Below are positions 20,586 through 30,190 of a stretch of 64,000 nt of DNA, piece by piece. Every line of letters starts with the position of its first letter. Positions within the stretch are counted from its first letter, which is position 1. Origin of the DNA: Oegoconia quadripuncta (taxonomy: Eukaryota; Arthropoda; Insecta; Lepidoptera; Autostichidae). Location: positions 6,451,001-6,515,000 of the forward strand of contig OX438748.1 in assembly GCA_949316235.1 (NCBI GenBank). The letters are read 5' to 3'. The notes under the pieces are model-generated. The model was not told the DNA's origin. It saw only the letters and a program-made list of their open reading frames with translations, and did not search any database. Position numbers and translations under genes: made by a program.

Positions 20586-20674
20586 TGTGCCTTCACAAGG
20601 TCCTTATTGATACAGTACACTATAATGTCATCAAAATAAAACAAGGGAATGCAATAAATGATTTGATTTGATTT
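20586..20674 (+). mobile_element. Possible LINE/retroposon tail (TTTGA)n
   Basis: AAGGTCCTTATTGATACAGT, AAATAAAACAAGGGAATGCA then AATAAATGATTTGATTTGATTT: an AATAAA followed by a short tandem tail, as in other non-LTR ends. Confidence 0.4.
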
Positions 20675-21715
20675 GAAGTGTAGGCGTATTTATCTGTTGA
20701 AAATAAACTCTTCTTATTCTTATGAAAAGACAATTTCAAGTTTCTTATTATCTAACAGACCAGTTGCGTTTAAATTTATCAAAATTAGTATGAGTAATTA
20801 TTTACATACCTACAATTTCCACTATTATACAACTTACTTTCAGAAATTGGGATATAAATAATACTGCACAAAATGTGTTTACATAAGCTTGAGGTTTTAA
20901 TTTCAGTGGGTAAGTAAAGCCTTTTTTTAAAGATATCACATAACACTTCCACACTGTAAGTAAGCACATAGTGATGTGAAAGCCCATATACCCGTGCGGC
21001 AGACATCCCGACAGATCCTGGGTCTCATTACTACGGGTGGAACATACATCATCGTCAGGCCTAAGGATGTGCAAGTCATGGCTGGGCTTCTACAGCCGCC
21101 GCTTGATAAGTGTGGAGAGAGCTTACATCAAAATTTTAGACCAAGCGCCGTTTTAACTTTTAACAGTAATAAAATTCATAATATTACGTTGAAGATAGTA
21201 CAAAATTTTAAATATTACTACTACAAATAAAATAAGTTTATAAAAATAACACACATTTATAGTAACAATGAATGATGATGATGATATTGCTGAGATGGAT
21301 TAATCATTTATATTTCGAAAAAAATTTAAGTATAGAAGGGGATATTTTTGCCCGAGGAGTAAAATATTAATTATAGTGAAAATCAGGTTTCCGTATTTAA
21401 GCAGAGTTACACACATTTTCTTATTAACAGAAGCTAAACAATTATGGAATTCTATGAAGAAGGCCTATGTTCCGTAGTGGACGTTCTGTGGCTGATAATT
21501 GATGATTATGAAACAATTATGATTTCTGAGATTATTATTAATAAACATTTGCTACAAGTACAACATCTATATGAAGGTATCAAAGAGCGAGCGAATGCAA
21601 ATCATTCATGCAACTTAAAAACACGAAGGGTCCGAGCGGCCGCTTATGGATCTAATACCAACGCCCCAATAGTAAACAAATAGTTTGTTTAGAAATAAGA
21701 GCTAATCTCTGAATA
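20675..21715. other. Unassigned; RTE 3' end fragment at 21445-21510
   Basis: GAATTCTATGAAGAAGGCCT, ATGTTCCGTAGTGGACGTTC and TGTGGCTGATAATTGATGAT match the RTE-type 3' end at 10640-10700. Elsewhere nothing recognised, although two overlapping minus frames (20785-21074) exist. Confidence 0.4.
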
Positions 21716-21716
21716 C

Positions 21717-21974
21717 CTAGTCTCTATAGCGAGCAGGAAGATTGGTGACATGTTTGGTAGCTACAGAAGCCATTTCCACGTCCACTGTACCAACACCAGA
21801 AACGACAAAAGAAGTATCAAAGCAGTAGCTTTTATAGAAATTACCATAACTATCATGCCGACGTCGCCCGGTCATTACCACAGACCCGTAATTAAAAAGG
21901 ACAATCTTGGAATTGTTATTGAAAAAGCACAATATCATCGCGCAGATGACCACAGAGAAGAAAACGATTGTCAT
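21717..21974 (-). CDS. Weak candidate: small ORF with signal-peptide-like start
   Basis: An 85-codon minus frame begins MTIVFFSVVICAMILCFF, a compact hydrophobic stretch that would act as a signal peptide or membrane anchor. It continues with an RRRHDSYG segment and ends ATKHVTNLPARYRD before TAG. I recognise no domain or family. The antisense strand is also open for 90 codons, which lowers the coding argument, and no promoter or poly(A) signal is convincing. It could be a small secreted orphan protein, an exon, or chance. Confidence 0.25.
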   Translation of the reverse strand: MTIVFFSVVICAMILCFFNNNSKIVLFNYGSVVMTGRRRHDSYGNFYKSYCFDTSFVVSGVGTVDVEMASVATKHVTNLPARYRD

Positions 21975-22394
21975 GAAATATATATTCGTTTCGATTGTCG
22001 AAAACGAAAATCATCGTCGTAATGATTTTGGTGGTAGGATTAGGTGTGTATTTCGTAGATTGAATACTTCTATACTTGGTTCGTTTACTTACAATTTTCC
22101 AACTGAGTTGCTTTAATTAGCTTTTGAATAAAACATCTAACGCCTTCATCAATCAGATTTATCTGACTGAATTATATTGGATTCTCTAGTGACATTTACA
22201 AGATTATATAATTGATTCGTCAAAATGGTTAAAACCGATCACAGTAAAGTGTCCATAAATGGTCTTCACCAAACCTTTACCATGATACTTCGTGATACAT
22301 TAGCGACTTGTTACTATCTAGGTGACCTATGTAAATATAACGAGAAATGTAGGCTAAATTCAGATACATTTATGGCTATTATTAAAATTATTAT

Positions 22395-22560
22395 TCAGAA
22401 TCATCATCTAGTCAGAACTGTATGCATGGACATGAACCGCTCGGCGCTATTCTTTTCTTAGTTCTACCGATTTACAAATTGTGTCACATTATAAATACCT
22501 GTACAAAGCAACCCTTGAGTACTTGAGATTTTGAATTATAACTGCTTTTTAACCTTTTAC
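22395..22560 (+). mobile_element. LINE 3' fragment (degenerate)
   Basis: GCATGGACATGAACCGCTCGG also occurs (one mismatch) at the LINE stop codon region at 51361-51381, where it follows a Jockey-type C-terminal frame. Here the coding part before it is too decayed to read. Confidence 0.45.
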
Positions 22561-23725
22561 TTTTTTATTTTTAGTTTTGACTTAACTATATACATAAATG
22601 TAGATGAACCAATTGACAGTTATCGCATCTCAATTCAACGCATGATAGCACTCTTGCCTGACCTTCACCACCTTTTAATGCTCATCAACGCTATGAAAGC
22701 ACATTCTCCGTTCCATAGGGCTGTTTCACACGACACAGCGGCAGCGCAAAGTAATCGACGTAATCTTGATATTACGCTTATTGCATAAAGTGGAAGAAAT
22801 ATCGAATTTGGGAAATAGCCTTCTTTTGTATTTTTACTGTCGACATCATTTGTTTCATCCTTTATACAGCAGCCATTGTTAAGTTATTTTGTATATGTTA
22901 TTTGACAATGCCCTTTACACCAGGTTCCGATTCTTTTAGGTATTTTTATATGTCTGCATATTTAATCGTTAGCTATTCTCCTATTAATCAATGATGACGC
23001 GTCCAAATGTTCCAATGATGGTGCTAATGAAAACAAATTATTATGAGTTTTCAAACCTTACCTTTATATAAACGATTTCGATCAAAAAGGAGGTTTTCTG
23101 TTTCCCTCGTATCAACCTAAATAAGTATGTGAGTTATTCTCTCAATAACTATTTGATGAATTTTGACGATTCTTTCATTGTTAATCTCTGAATATCACAG
23201 AAATTTTTAGCAATCGACTGACAGCTAATGAAATCTTCACGTTTTTGAGATGTCTTATTCAGTCGGTTCATCGTGTTTTATTGAGTGAAAAAGATCTCGA
23301 TAATGACGTGTCCATTTTGTTGAGGTCTGCACTGAAAATATTATTTTTGTCTCACTGCATTTTAGTATAATTTAAAACTTACTCGCCATAAATAAAATTA
23401 TCGCTGCCGCAGTTCAACTGAGTGCTGAGAGGACAGTGTGTATCTGACTTAATAGTTCGCTAGCTACCATTAGAACCTCTTGATGGTGGAGATAAATAAA
23501 AATCTGATTGGCATTGATACGAGGTGCTTCCATTTGGAAGTTCATTAGGTTGCCCCTGATCCCCGACAGGAGGTGGGAATGTTTGGAGTAGTGTTAAATT
23601 AGGTTTCACAGTGGTTTCTATTAAACAAAACGATCTATGATGATATCTTCAAAACAGTTTATGTTAACCAATCTACTCCAAGTATAGGTAATAACTGTAA
23701 CCCTCGTGGTACATAATGATCAGTA
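22561..23725. other. Unassigned sequence
   Basis: An 85-codon plus frame (22531-22788) has no recognisable domain. No repeat recognised. Confidence 0.35.
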
Positions 23726-23935
23726 GCTGTTTTGTGGTGCATCTGGTTTGACTCAGGCTTTATCATATGTTCATTGGAACATATGATACACAACACATTG
23801 CGAACGTCTTTCTATACTCTTAGTCAGTATTAGTATACTAAGAGGATAGAAAGACATCGGCAATATGTTGTGTATCATATGTTCCAATGAACATATGATA
23901 AAGCCTGAGTCAAACCAGATGCACCACAAAACAGC
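23726..23935. repeat. 210-bp near-perfect inverted repeat (long hairpin)
   Basis: Arms 23726-23824 and 23837-23935 (99 bp each) pair with about five mismatches and no gaps around a 12-nt loop. Each arm also contains its own small hairpin, a 12-bp stem TATCATATGTTC with a 4-nt loop (23761-23788 and 23873-23900). No terminal target duplication is obvious (CAGTAGCTGT before, ACAGCCTGTT after). An 81-codon minus frame crossing the right arm is incidental. Confidence 0.9.
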
Positions 23936-24940
23936 CTGTTGTAGCATACGCTGTTGTAATGTATAAAGTATCAAGGCAGCTTGGCTTATCGGCTTGCGGC
24001 CTGAGGACTGCCACATTAAGAAACTGGCGCTTTTTTTGTCATCTAGATAGATGATTAGATAATCATAACTCAGTAATCTTAATCAAAGCGGTCTAACCTG
24101 GTTGCTTTGCCAGCAATGACCCATTTTACGTTTTCTTTATAATAAAAGAAAATGTATTTCTCAACACAGTTTATGTATTTTTTAGTTAACACATTATTCA
24201 GCTATGCGGAAAATCAGATTGTTTTTAATCATAAAATATTGTAAACAAAGTTATACAATTTAATACCATTCATTTTGTAAACATTCGGTAAAAAAATAAG
24301 TAAGGGTACGGATGAAAATAAGCCTAAGTTAATGCTGTTGATAGTCATTTCCAGAACGAAATCTTAGGCGGCTGTAGTTTTCTCACGTATACGAATTGAA
24401 AATCAATCGAATGAGTACTTAAAGCCCTTACTTAGTCAAATATCGAAAACGTCACCTGCCCGTGGCTCTCATATTATTCTATCTTCAGGAATTATTCAAA
24501 AATTTTACTATAATTTACTGCTACTTGCGATCTACATTGGTATTTAAGGTCAAATTCGGATCACCACGAAAATAGTTTACATAAGAATCACCTCCAATGC
24601 TTTCCTTGTCCACCTTCCCATTAGTAGCTGGCACCCTCGCGATTAACGATTCAGTTGGCTTTTGTGGTCAATTTTTTCCACGCCTGTCTTTAATGGAGAT
24701 TTTTCTGATACGCGCCGCGGTGTCAAACAAGCGTCTGCGCTTATTGTCAAATCACCGCGATCAAACGTTGCGCCTGAGTCGAAAAAACGCAGTAAAAACT
24801 CGTGAGTGTCCTGTCAATGGTCAGCGTAATTATCGAAAGTTGAAGAGCGGTGCAGGAAATATTCGATATTTGCGAGAATCTTACAGTAGTTCTTTTGTCT
24901 ATTGTTTCAAATGACTATACTACAGACACTATATTACTTT
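23936..24940. other. Unassigned; GC-richer block at 24590-24900
   Basis: The block holds a 105-codon plus frame (24597-24914) starting MLSLSTFPLVAGTLA but lacking any recognisable domain. It includes CGATTAACGATTCAG and CGCGCCGCGGTGTC words. It may be conserved noncoding DNA or chance. Confidence 0.3.
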
Positions 24941-25283
24941 TAACAGCCTCCGTGGCTCAATGTAAACAACATAGGGTTGATTCGTAAATCCTGGGGATTC
25001 GTAAATGTCGCGGGTTCGATCCCCAGCGGGGTACATGTTTAGTACTCGGTTTGGTTGGTGAGGGCATTTGAAATGTCCGCCTGGCTAGCTACCACCATCT
25101 TATCTAAATCTGCCGCCAAGCAGCAATGTTAATAACATTGTTCTGTTCCGGTCAGAGATAAGATAGTCAGTCCCCCGAATAAGATGGGGTTTCCGGGTCA
25201 GTACTTTTCCATCTTCGGCCTCATCTTCACTTAACATCAGGTGTGATTGAGGTCAGTTCCTAACCCGTTGTGCATAAAAAAAA
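24941..25283 (+). mobile_element. SINE-1, full length with internal duplication in the head
   Basis: GCCTCCGTGGCTCAATGTAA, GGTTCGATCCC, CGCCTGGCTAGCTACCACCA, CATCAGGTGTGATTGAGGTC and a CATAAAAAAAA tail. Between A and B boxes the GATTCGTAAAT word is duplicated (24979-24989 and 24997-25007), lengthening the box spacing, which might weaken the Pol III promoter. Confidence 0.83.
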
Positions 25284-25289
25284 TAAAGA

Positions 25290-25382
25290 CAGCCGAGTAG
25301 AATGGCCGTATGGTTCCCGGCAGAGTGAACAGGACCAACCAACCTCTTCCTATGGGTGTCGCAAATGGCGAATAAGGAATCG
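25290..25382 (+). repeat. R5 fragment
   Basis: GTGAACAGGACCAACCAACC, CTCTTCCTATGGGTGTCGCA and AATGGCGAATAAGGA correspond to the start of R5. Confidence 0.5.
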
Positions 25383-26237
25383 TGAACAGATGAGCATACA
25401 TTGATTCCAAAAAAATCTGCGATCGCCAAACCGGTTGCACAGAGTGGCGATTAGGCCAATTCCTTGTGTTCCTCGAACTTCTGTGCCGGTGGAGTTTCTC
25501 CGATGGTGGTGGCGATCGTTGCAAGTGCGGAGTCTCCACTCAGACAATGTAACCTAATCTTGCTCGATGTGTCCTTACAGTTGCACATTTGACGACTTCC
25601 TTAACGCCACAGAGAGTGCTGTTACAGTGGCTAGGTGTTGGTCCAATAAAATTTGATACTTTGCCTGAACTGTAAAAGAAGAAGTAATTTAAGAGACAGT
25701 TGATGATACTATTTTGAAATTCTTCAAAATTATTTAAGGTATTACCTTTTTTTAATCGCGATACTTAACATAATTTAACACATTTAATGGATGGCGATAC
25801 TATTCGTGATACCTACAGCAGAGTAACAGAATATAGCAGTCCATTGTTGGACATACAGCCTCTCTCATGGCACAATATTCAGAATCCGCAAACATTCTCC
25901 GACAGCCGCTACTCCGATGGACTGTTCGTCGACAAGGCATTTCGGTTATGAATGTTAGAAACTTTCACCTTCGGACGATTCGCCGACAGAACAGTTCATA
26001 TAGGATTCTTTTCCCGACAGGATTGTTTCGATTACAGAACTTTTCCACTATTATAATAGAGCCCTTTCGATCGATTACAGCTACTGCGGCCAATCTCATT
26101 GAGATTAGCCAACTGCGCTGGAGTCTTCCATTACAAATGAATCGAATTTGATGCATGAAATGATTGCGGGTTGGCAATCACAGATTATTGGAAGCATCGC
26201 ATAAATGACGATACTGCCCATCACTGGCCTACTCTAT
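25383..26237. other. Mostly unassigned, small repeat scrap at 25830-25868
   Basis: AGTCCATTGTTGGACATACAGCCTCTC looks like a short end of an RTE/SINE-type repeat. 26088-26110 has a small hairpin. Frames of 94 and 70 codons on opposite strands overlap and have no domains. Confidence 0.35.
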
Positions 26238-26305
26238 TATGCTATCCTTTAGTCGCCTTTTACGACACTCAAGTCACGGGAAGAGGGGCTTGGTCCTATT
26301 TTACG
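26238..26305 (-). repeat. R5 fragment, inverted
   Basis: TTTAGTCGCCTTTTACGACA and GTCACGGGAAGAGGGGCTTG are R5 blocks in reverse orientation. Confidence 0.5.
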
Positions 26306-26547
26306 GCAATCATTTGTCGTGTGGTACCTGGTACCTACAGCAATTTAGGAAAAAATCACCACTTCCACTCCTACACAATGACCTAGCCATAGAAACTTAA
26401 AAATGAAACTGCCAAGCAGTAAAGCCATACAAGGAAAGAAAACGACCTACACAACCAGTCGTCAACTGAAGCGAAAATATTCCCAGGATATGCTGAACCA
26501 GAATCAAGGATAATATTCATTCATTCATTCATTCATAAAAAGTGCTT

Positions 26548-26790
26548 TGTGGTTTCGGCACTTTAAAAGAAAAGAACCCACCCGTTTCTCTTTTTTTTTA
26601 TGCACAACGGATTAGCACTTGACCTCAATCACACCTGATGTTAAGTGAAGATGAGGCCGGAGGTGGAAGTATACTCACCCGGAAACCCAAATATTTGGGG
26701 AACTTCTCGTGGGTGTCGTAAAAGGTGACTGACCAGTGGACTTTACATCTAAAGACATCCATAGACTTGCACGTTTTAACGGCGATATGG
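26548..26790 (+). repeat. R5 copy interrupted by a SINE-1 piece
   Basis: AAAGAACCCACCCGTTTCTC is followed by the SINE-1 fragment and then TTCTCGTGGGTGTCGTAAAA and TTTTAACGGCGAT. The R5 continuity on both sides shows the nesting. (ATTC)n repeats lie just upstream at 26516-26535. Confidence 0.65.
26591..26703 (-). mobile_element. SINE-1 3' fragment with TTCTC target duplication
   Basis: Minus-strand SINE-1 3' half (CATCAGGTGTGATTGAGGTC, tail TTTTTTTTTATGCACAACGG). TTCTC at 26586-26590 and 26704-26708 flanks it exactly, a target-site duplication from a 5'-truncated retroposition. Confidence 0.75.
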
Positions 26791-26792
26791 CC

Positions 26793-27030
26793 ATCATCCC
26801 GAATGGGGTGGTCAGAGACATCCCAAACATTAGCATTAGGGTGTTCGTAACATAAAATTTTATGTTCGAAACAACATCCACGGTTCACCTTTCGAAATAT
26901 ACGGAAATACCTACACATGAGACCGGGGTGACCCATCTCTGCAAATCTTTAGATGAGTTTTTATGGAAAGTCCCTTTGTCCCTTTTACGATCCTACGGGA
27001 AGAGACGAGTTGGTTTTTTATCATTTGCAC
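26793..27030 (-). repeat. R5 copy, inverted, facing the previous one
   Basis: Contains GGTGGTCAGAGACATCCCAA at its left and TCCCTTTGTCCCTTTTACGA / GGGAAGAGACGAG at its right, i.e. the full R5 order read on the minus strand. Together with 26548-26790 it makes a head-to-head pair. Confidence 0.6.
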
Positions 27031-27801
27031 TAACATTAATATGTCGTTAGAATAGAGAATTACAACTTTCTTTTACTATTTCCAAAACTAATCAGAAGTT
27101 GATAGATTCACCAGAAACGTCATATTTATGTGATATTCACATATAGCAGCGTCATGTTTTGATTGTACAATAGCATGCTTTGGCACTTCCCCAATTTAAC
27201 TTAATCTGTTGACTGCGGCATGACATAGCGAATTTCAATGCCAGAGATAAACGCAAAAAATGTTGTTGTCCACAAAACTGAAGATCGCTTGAAAAAATGT
27301 AAAACTTGACGGGTGTATTAAAAAATGATGACGTTAATGATTCGAATATTGACATTTTAAATACATCATTAGGTTTATAAAGATTTGACAACAACATTTT
27401 TATTATATCAACAAATGTCTTGGAATTTCCTGGACAGTGATGGCCGTGTTTTGAGGTTGTATGTCTTTACACAACAGATCTATTGACAGCATCAATCAAC
27501 GACCTTTTCCTAACGCGACGTATAAATATCTAACGTCACTATTAAAAATAGAAGTGAAAGTCTACCTACATTTTAAAGCCGATGCTTACTTTAGTAACTT
27601 ATTAGTAATCTGTGCCGATGCGACTAGAAAACCATACGTTTCACACATAGGTGCTAGGTGTAAAAAAGAATAATACAGCACTATTGCAAAAATAACAAGC
27701 TTTTCACTATCGCGATGGGAGCGTGTCGACACCTTTGCGTATGAATAATCGAAACGCGCGAATTTCCGCCCCCGGTCATGTACAGTCGGCAACACAATTA
27801 C
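27031..27801. other. Unassigned sequence
   Basis: Short frames (70-81 codons) without recognisable features. Confidence 0.35.
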
Positions 27802-27858
27802 GGTAGCAGGCACAGATTTATAAACTAAAGTTTAGTTTATAAATCTGTGGTAGCAGGC
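27802..27858. repeat. 37-bp perfect palindrome between 10-bp direct repeats
   Basis: GGTAGCAGGC at 27802-27811 and again at 27849-27858 flanks a palindrome (27812-27848) with 18-bp perfect arms, ACAGATTTATAAACTAAA, around a single G. The layout is that of a tiny insertion with a target duplication, or of a template-switch event. Confidence 0.88.
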
Positions 27859-27924
27859 CTATATTTATAAATACATGTAGGAGAAAGTCTAAATGGAAAT
27901 TAAGTTAGACTATTCTAACTTTCT

Positions 27925-28235
27925 ATAACCACCTCGTATCTTCCCGTGCGAGTAGTTAAAGGCGACTAAGGGACTTTCCACCAAAAAATATTTACAGTTT
28001 GCACGTTTCCCTGCACCCCCTGTCACGTGTGTATTTCTGTATATTTCATAAGGTGAACCGTATATGTTGTTACAATCGTTAAACTTTTAATCTTTGGAAC
28101 CGCCTCCATGGCTCAATGTAAACAACATTGAGTTTACGATTCGGAGGTCGCGGGTTCGATCCCCAGCGGAGTACATCATTAAGTACTCAGTTTGAATATC
28201 TCTGACCACCCCATGTGGGATAAATGACGAGCCAT
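27925..28235 (+). repeat. R5 copy interrupted by a SINE-1 head
   Basis: TATCTTCCCGTGCGAGTAGT, GGCGACTAAGGGACTTTCCA, TGTATTTCTGTATATTTCAT, then the SINE-1 piece and the R5 end GAATATCTCTGACCACCCCA. Confidence 0.6.
28098..28194 (+). mobile_element. SINE-1 5' fragment within R5
   Basis: Only the head: CCGCCTCCATGGCTCAATGT, GGTTCGATCCC, and the start of the body to AAGTACTCAGTTT. Unusual because retroposition normally truncates the 5' end; here the 3' part has been lost later, or by deletion. Confidence 0.7.
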
Positions 28236-28671
28236 TATGTATGAATGTTTAGTAATTTCTTTAATATTTAATAGACTAATCTGATCTGAATGACGTTTAT
28301 GTGTGGTATGTATGTTATGTTTACCTGAATTTTATCTATCAAATGATATACACCTATCAAGATGTAAAGGAAAATATAATAAAATCCAACCAAGACCCTC
28401 CAAAACATATTATAAAAATTAAGCGAGCTTTAATTACGTTGCCGAGTGTACATTAAGCTATAGTGCGTCTAGTGTGAACGTAGCTTTATGGACCAGGTGC
28501 GAATTTTGAATCTGTTTGTTTTATCGGGCGCATTTTGTAGTTGAATTTTTAAGTCTTTGTGATTTTTCGTACCTCAAAAAACAGGAACCCTTATCCGTCT
28601 ATCTACAGGGTTTATTCCGTCCAGTGGCGCCCTCATTGGATACATTAAGATTTCTTTTTAAATATAGAATA
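28236..28671. other. Unassigned sequence
   Basis: No gene or repeat recognised. Confidence 0.4.
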
Positions 28672-29075
28672 CAACTAATATTGTAAATGCGAAAGTTTGG
28701 ATGTTTCTTTGTTGCTCAATCACGGCAAAACGGATGAACGGATTTGGATGAAATTAGGTATATAGGTAGAATATACATACCTACCTAATTATAATATGAC
28801 ATGATAACATTATTAATATGACTTAAATGATTTAATACAACTTTTCCTTCTTTGGTGTAGTTAAGTAATTGGTATAATAGTATGTAGAAAAATTGTTTTG
28901 TATGCCAATGTGCGGATCACAGCGCTCTGTCAGTTTTCTGTGTAACATCACTTTATTGTATTTTACCTGTGTATCACAAATAAATTATTTGATTGATTGA
29001 TTGAATATACACGGGATTAAGACAAAGGATATTTTTATCCTGATAAAGTGAGAAGATCCCGCGGGATAAAAAAAT
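28672..29075 (+). mobile_element. Helitron-like element, interrupted and 3'-truncated
   Basis: TGCGAAAGTTTGGATGTTTC, AACGGATGAACGGATTTGGA, then after an insertion GACAAAGGATATTTTTATCC and GATCCCGCGGGATAAA. The order matches the complete copy at 35119-35329. The terminal CTAG part is missing. The insertion is the LINE tail at 28777-29002. Confidence 0.6.
28777..29002 (+). mobile_element. 5'-truncated LINE tail with 8-bp target duplication
   Basis: GAATATAC at 28769-28776 recurs at 29003-29010, immediately outside the insert. The insert ends AATAAATTATTTGATTGATTG, a poly-GATT tail typical of a non-LTR 3' end. It carries no ORF. Confidence 0.72.
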
Positions 29076-29130
29076 ATAAATTATAATAAAATTGTAAAGA
29101 TTAAATTATTAAAGAAGAATTAAAAGAATT

Positions 29131-29176
29131 TTGTTACGGAGTTCCTTGTTATTCTATACATGGAACTCCGTAACAA
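29131..29176. repeat. 15-bp perfect inverted repeat
   Basis: TTGTTACGGAGTTCC (29131-29145) and its exact reverse complement (29162-29176) flank a 16-nt loop. Could be ends of a minute element or a hairpin-forming relic. Confidence 0.8.
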
Positions 29177-29985
29177 TTTAAAAAATCGCTCTGACCTGCA
29201 TTTGAGAAGCCTAAAAGATATTTATAAATAATCCATAAATAGCTTTTAATAACAGTTATTTTCGAGAATTTCGAATTATTGATAAAAATGGCCACTTTTT
29301 TATATAATCGTGAATTATGATAAATAACCCCCATCAAAGTTAATTAGGTATTATTTCTAATTAACTGTTAAGTTTAGAGTACAGGTCAGAGCAATTTTTT
29401 TTTGATATATGCTGTATTTAAAGAGAAATTTTAATTTATCCAATGAGAGCGCCACGGTTACATATTCAAGCTGAAATTAATATCGCTATCGTCCCTAAAT
29501 ATTATTAACATTTATATTGTTTGTAGTATTTACATAATACCAACGTAAAGAAATTTCCAGTACTATAATAATATGTGAATTAACCTTTACCTTTTAAAAC
29601 GATGTTTTATCAACACACGGGAAATCTAATTAGTGGAATTAATTTTACAAGATAATTTATCGTTTTGCCCGTTCATGTACATCAAAGGTACCACAAGAAG
29701 GCTATATTCATCGTCATTCTATATGGGAAAATGTAATTGTGTGGGGTCACCATTTTTTGGTAAGCAAGATGCCTAAAAATGCTACAAACGGCAATTGCCC
29801 TCAAAAATTCTCTCTCTATTCATTAAGAATGTAGATAAAGCATTACAATAAATGTGTTAATATAAATAATAAGTAAATTGCTAATTATTAAATAATAAAT
29901 GTATCCTAAATGTCGAAAACGTTACAAATCCCCAGGCATTATACACTAAAATTATCCTATATTAGAGCAACTTTATCGAAATCCG
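29177..29985. other. Unassigned AT-rich sequence
   Basis: No gene or repeat recognised. Confidence 0.4.
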
Positions 29986-30190
29986 TCGCACCGTAAATGG
30001 GCGTCGCTGGCAACACCGGCTCACGTTCCCGACATTAAGGTGTTGTACCATGCAAATGATATTTTCCCGCGCAACGAGCGCAAAAGCGCGCCATAATTAT
30101 AAACGCATCAATCAGACGCGCGTGCGCAGGCCCCGCGGCGAGTACGCACCGAGTAAATGGTTATTAGTTGAGGTTGAGGGCAAGATGGGT
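29986..30190. promoter_or_regulatory. GC-rich island with POU/Hox-like motifs
   Basis: Strongly higher G+C and CpG than the flanks. It carries a perfect octamer ATGCAAAT (30050-30057), a TAATTAT homeodomain core (30094-30100) and ATCAATCA (30107-30114), the reverse of the Exd/Pbx-Hox consensus TGATTGAT, all within 65 bp, then CAGACGCGCGTGCGCAGG. No ORF. A developmental enhancer or an unannotated CpG-rich promoter is possible. Confidence 0.35.

Noticed and set aside
20366..20644. 92-codon minus-strand ORF
   Set aside because: Lies in nearly pure A/T low-complexity sequence.
25867..26151. 94-codon plus-strand ORF, Arg-rich
   Set aside because: No domain, overlapping open frame on the other strand and a small hairpin; no coding signal that I can defend.
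28777..29002. Short noncoding RNA gene
   Set aside because: Target duplication and (GATT)n tail show a retroposed LINE end.
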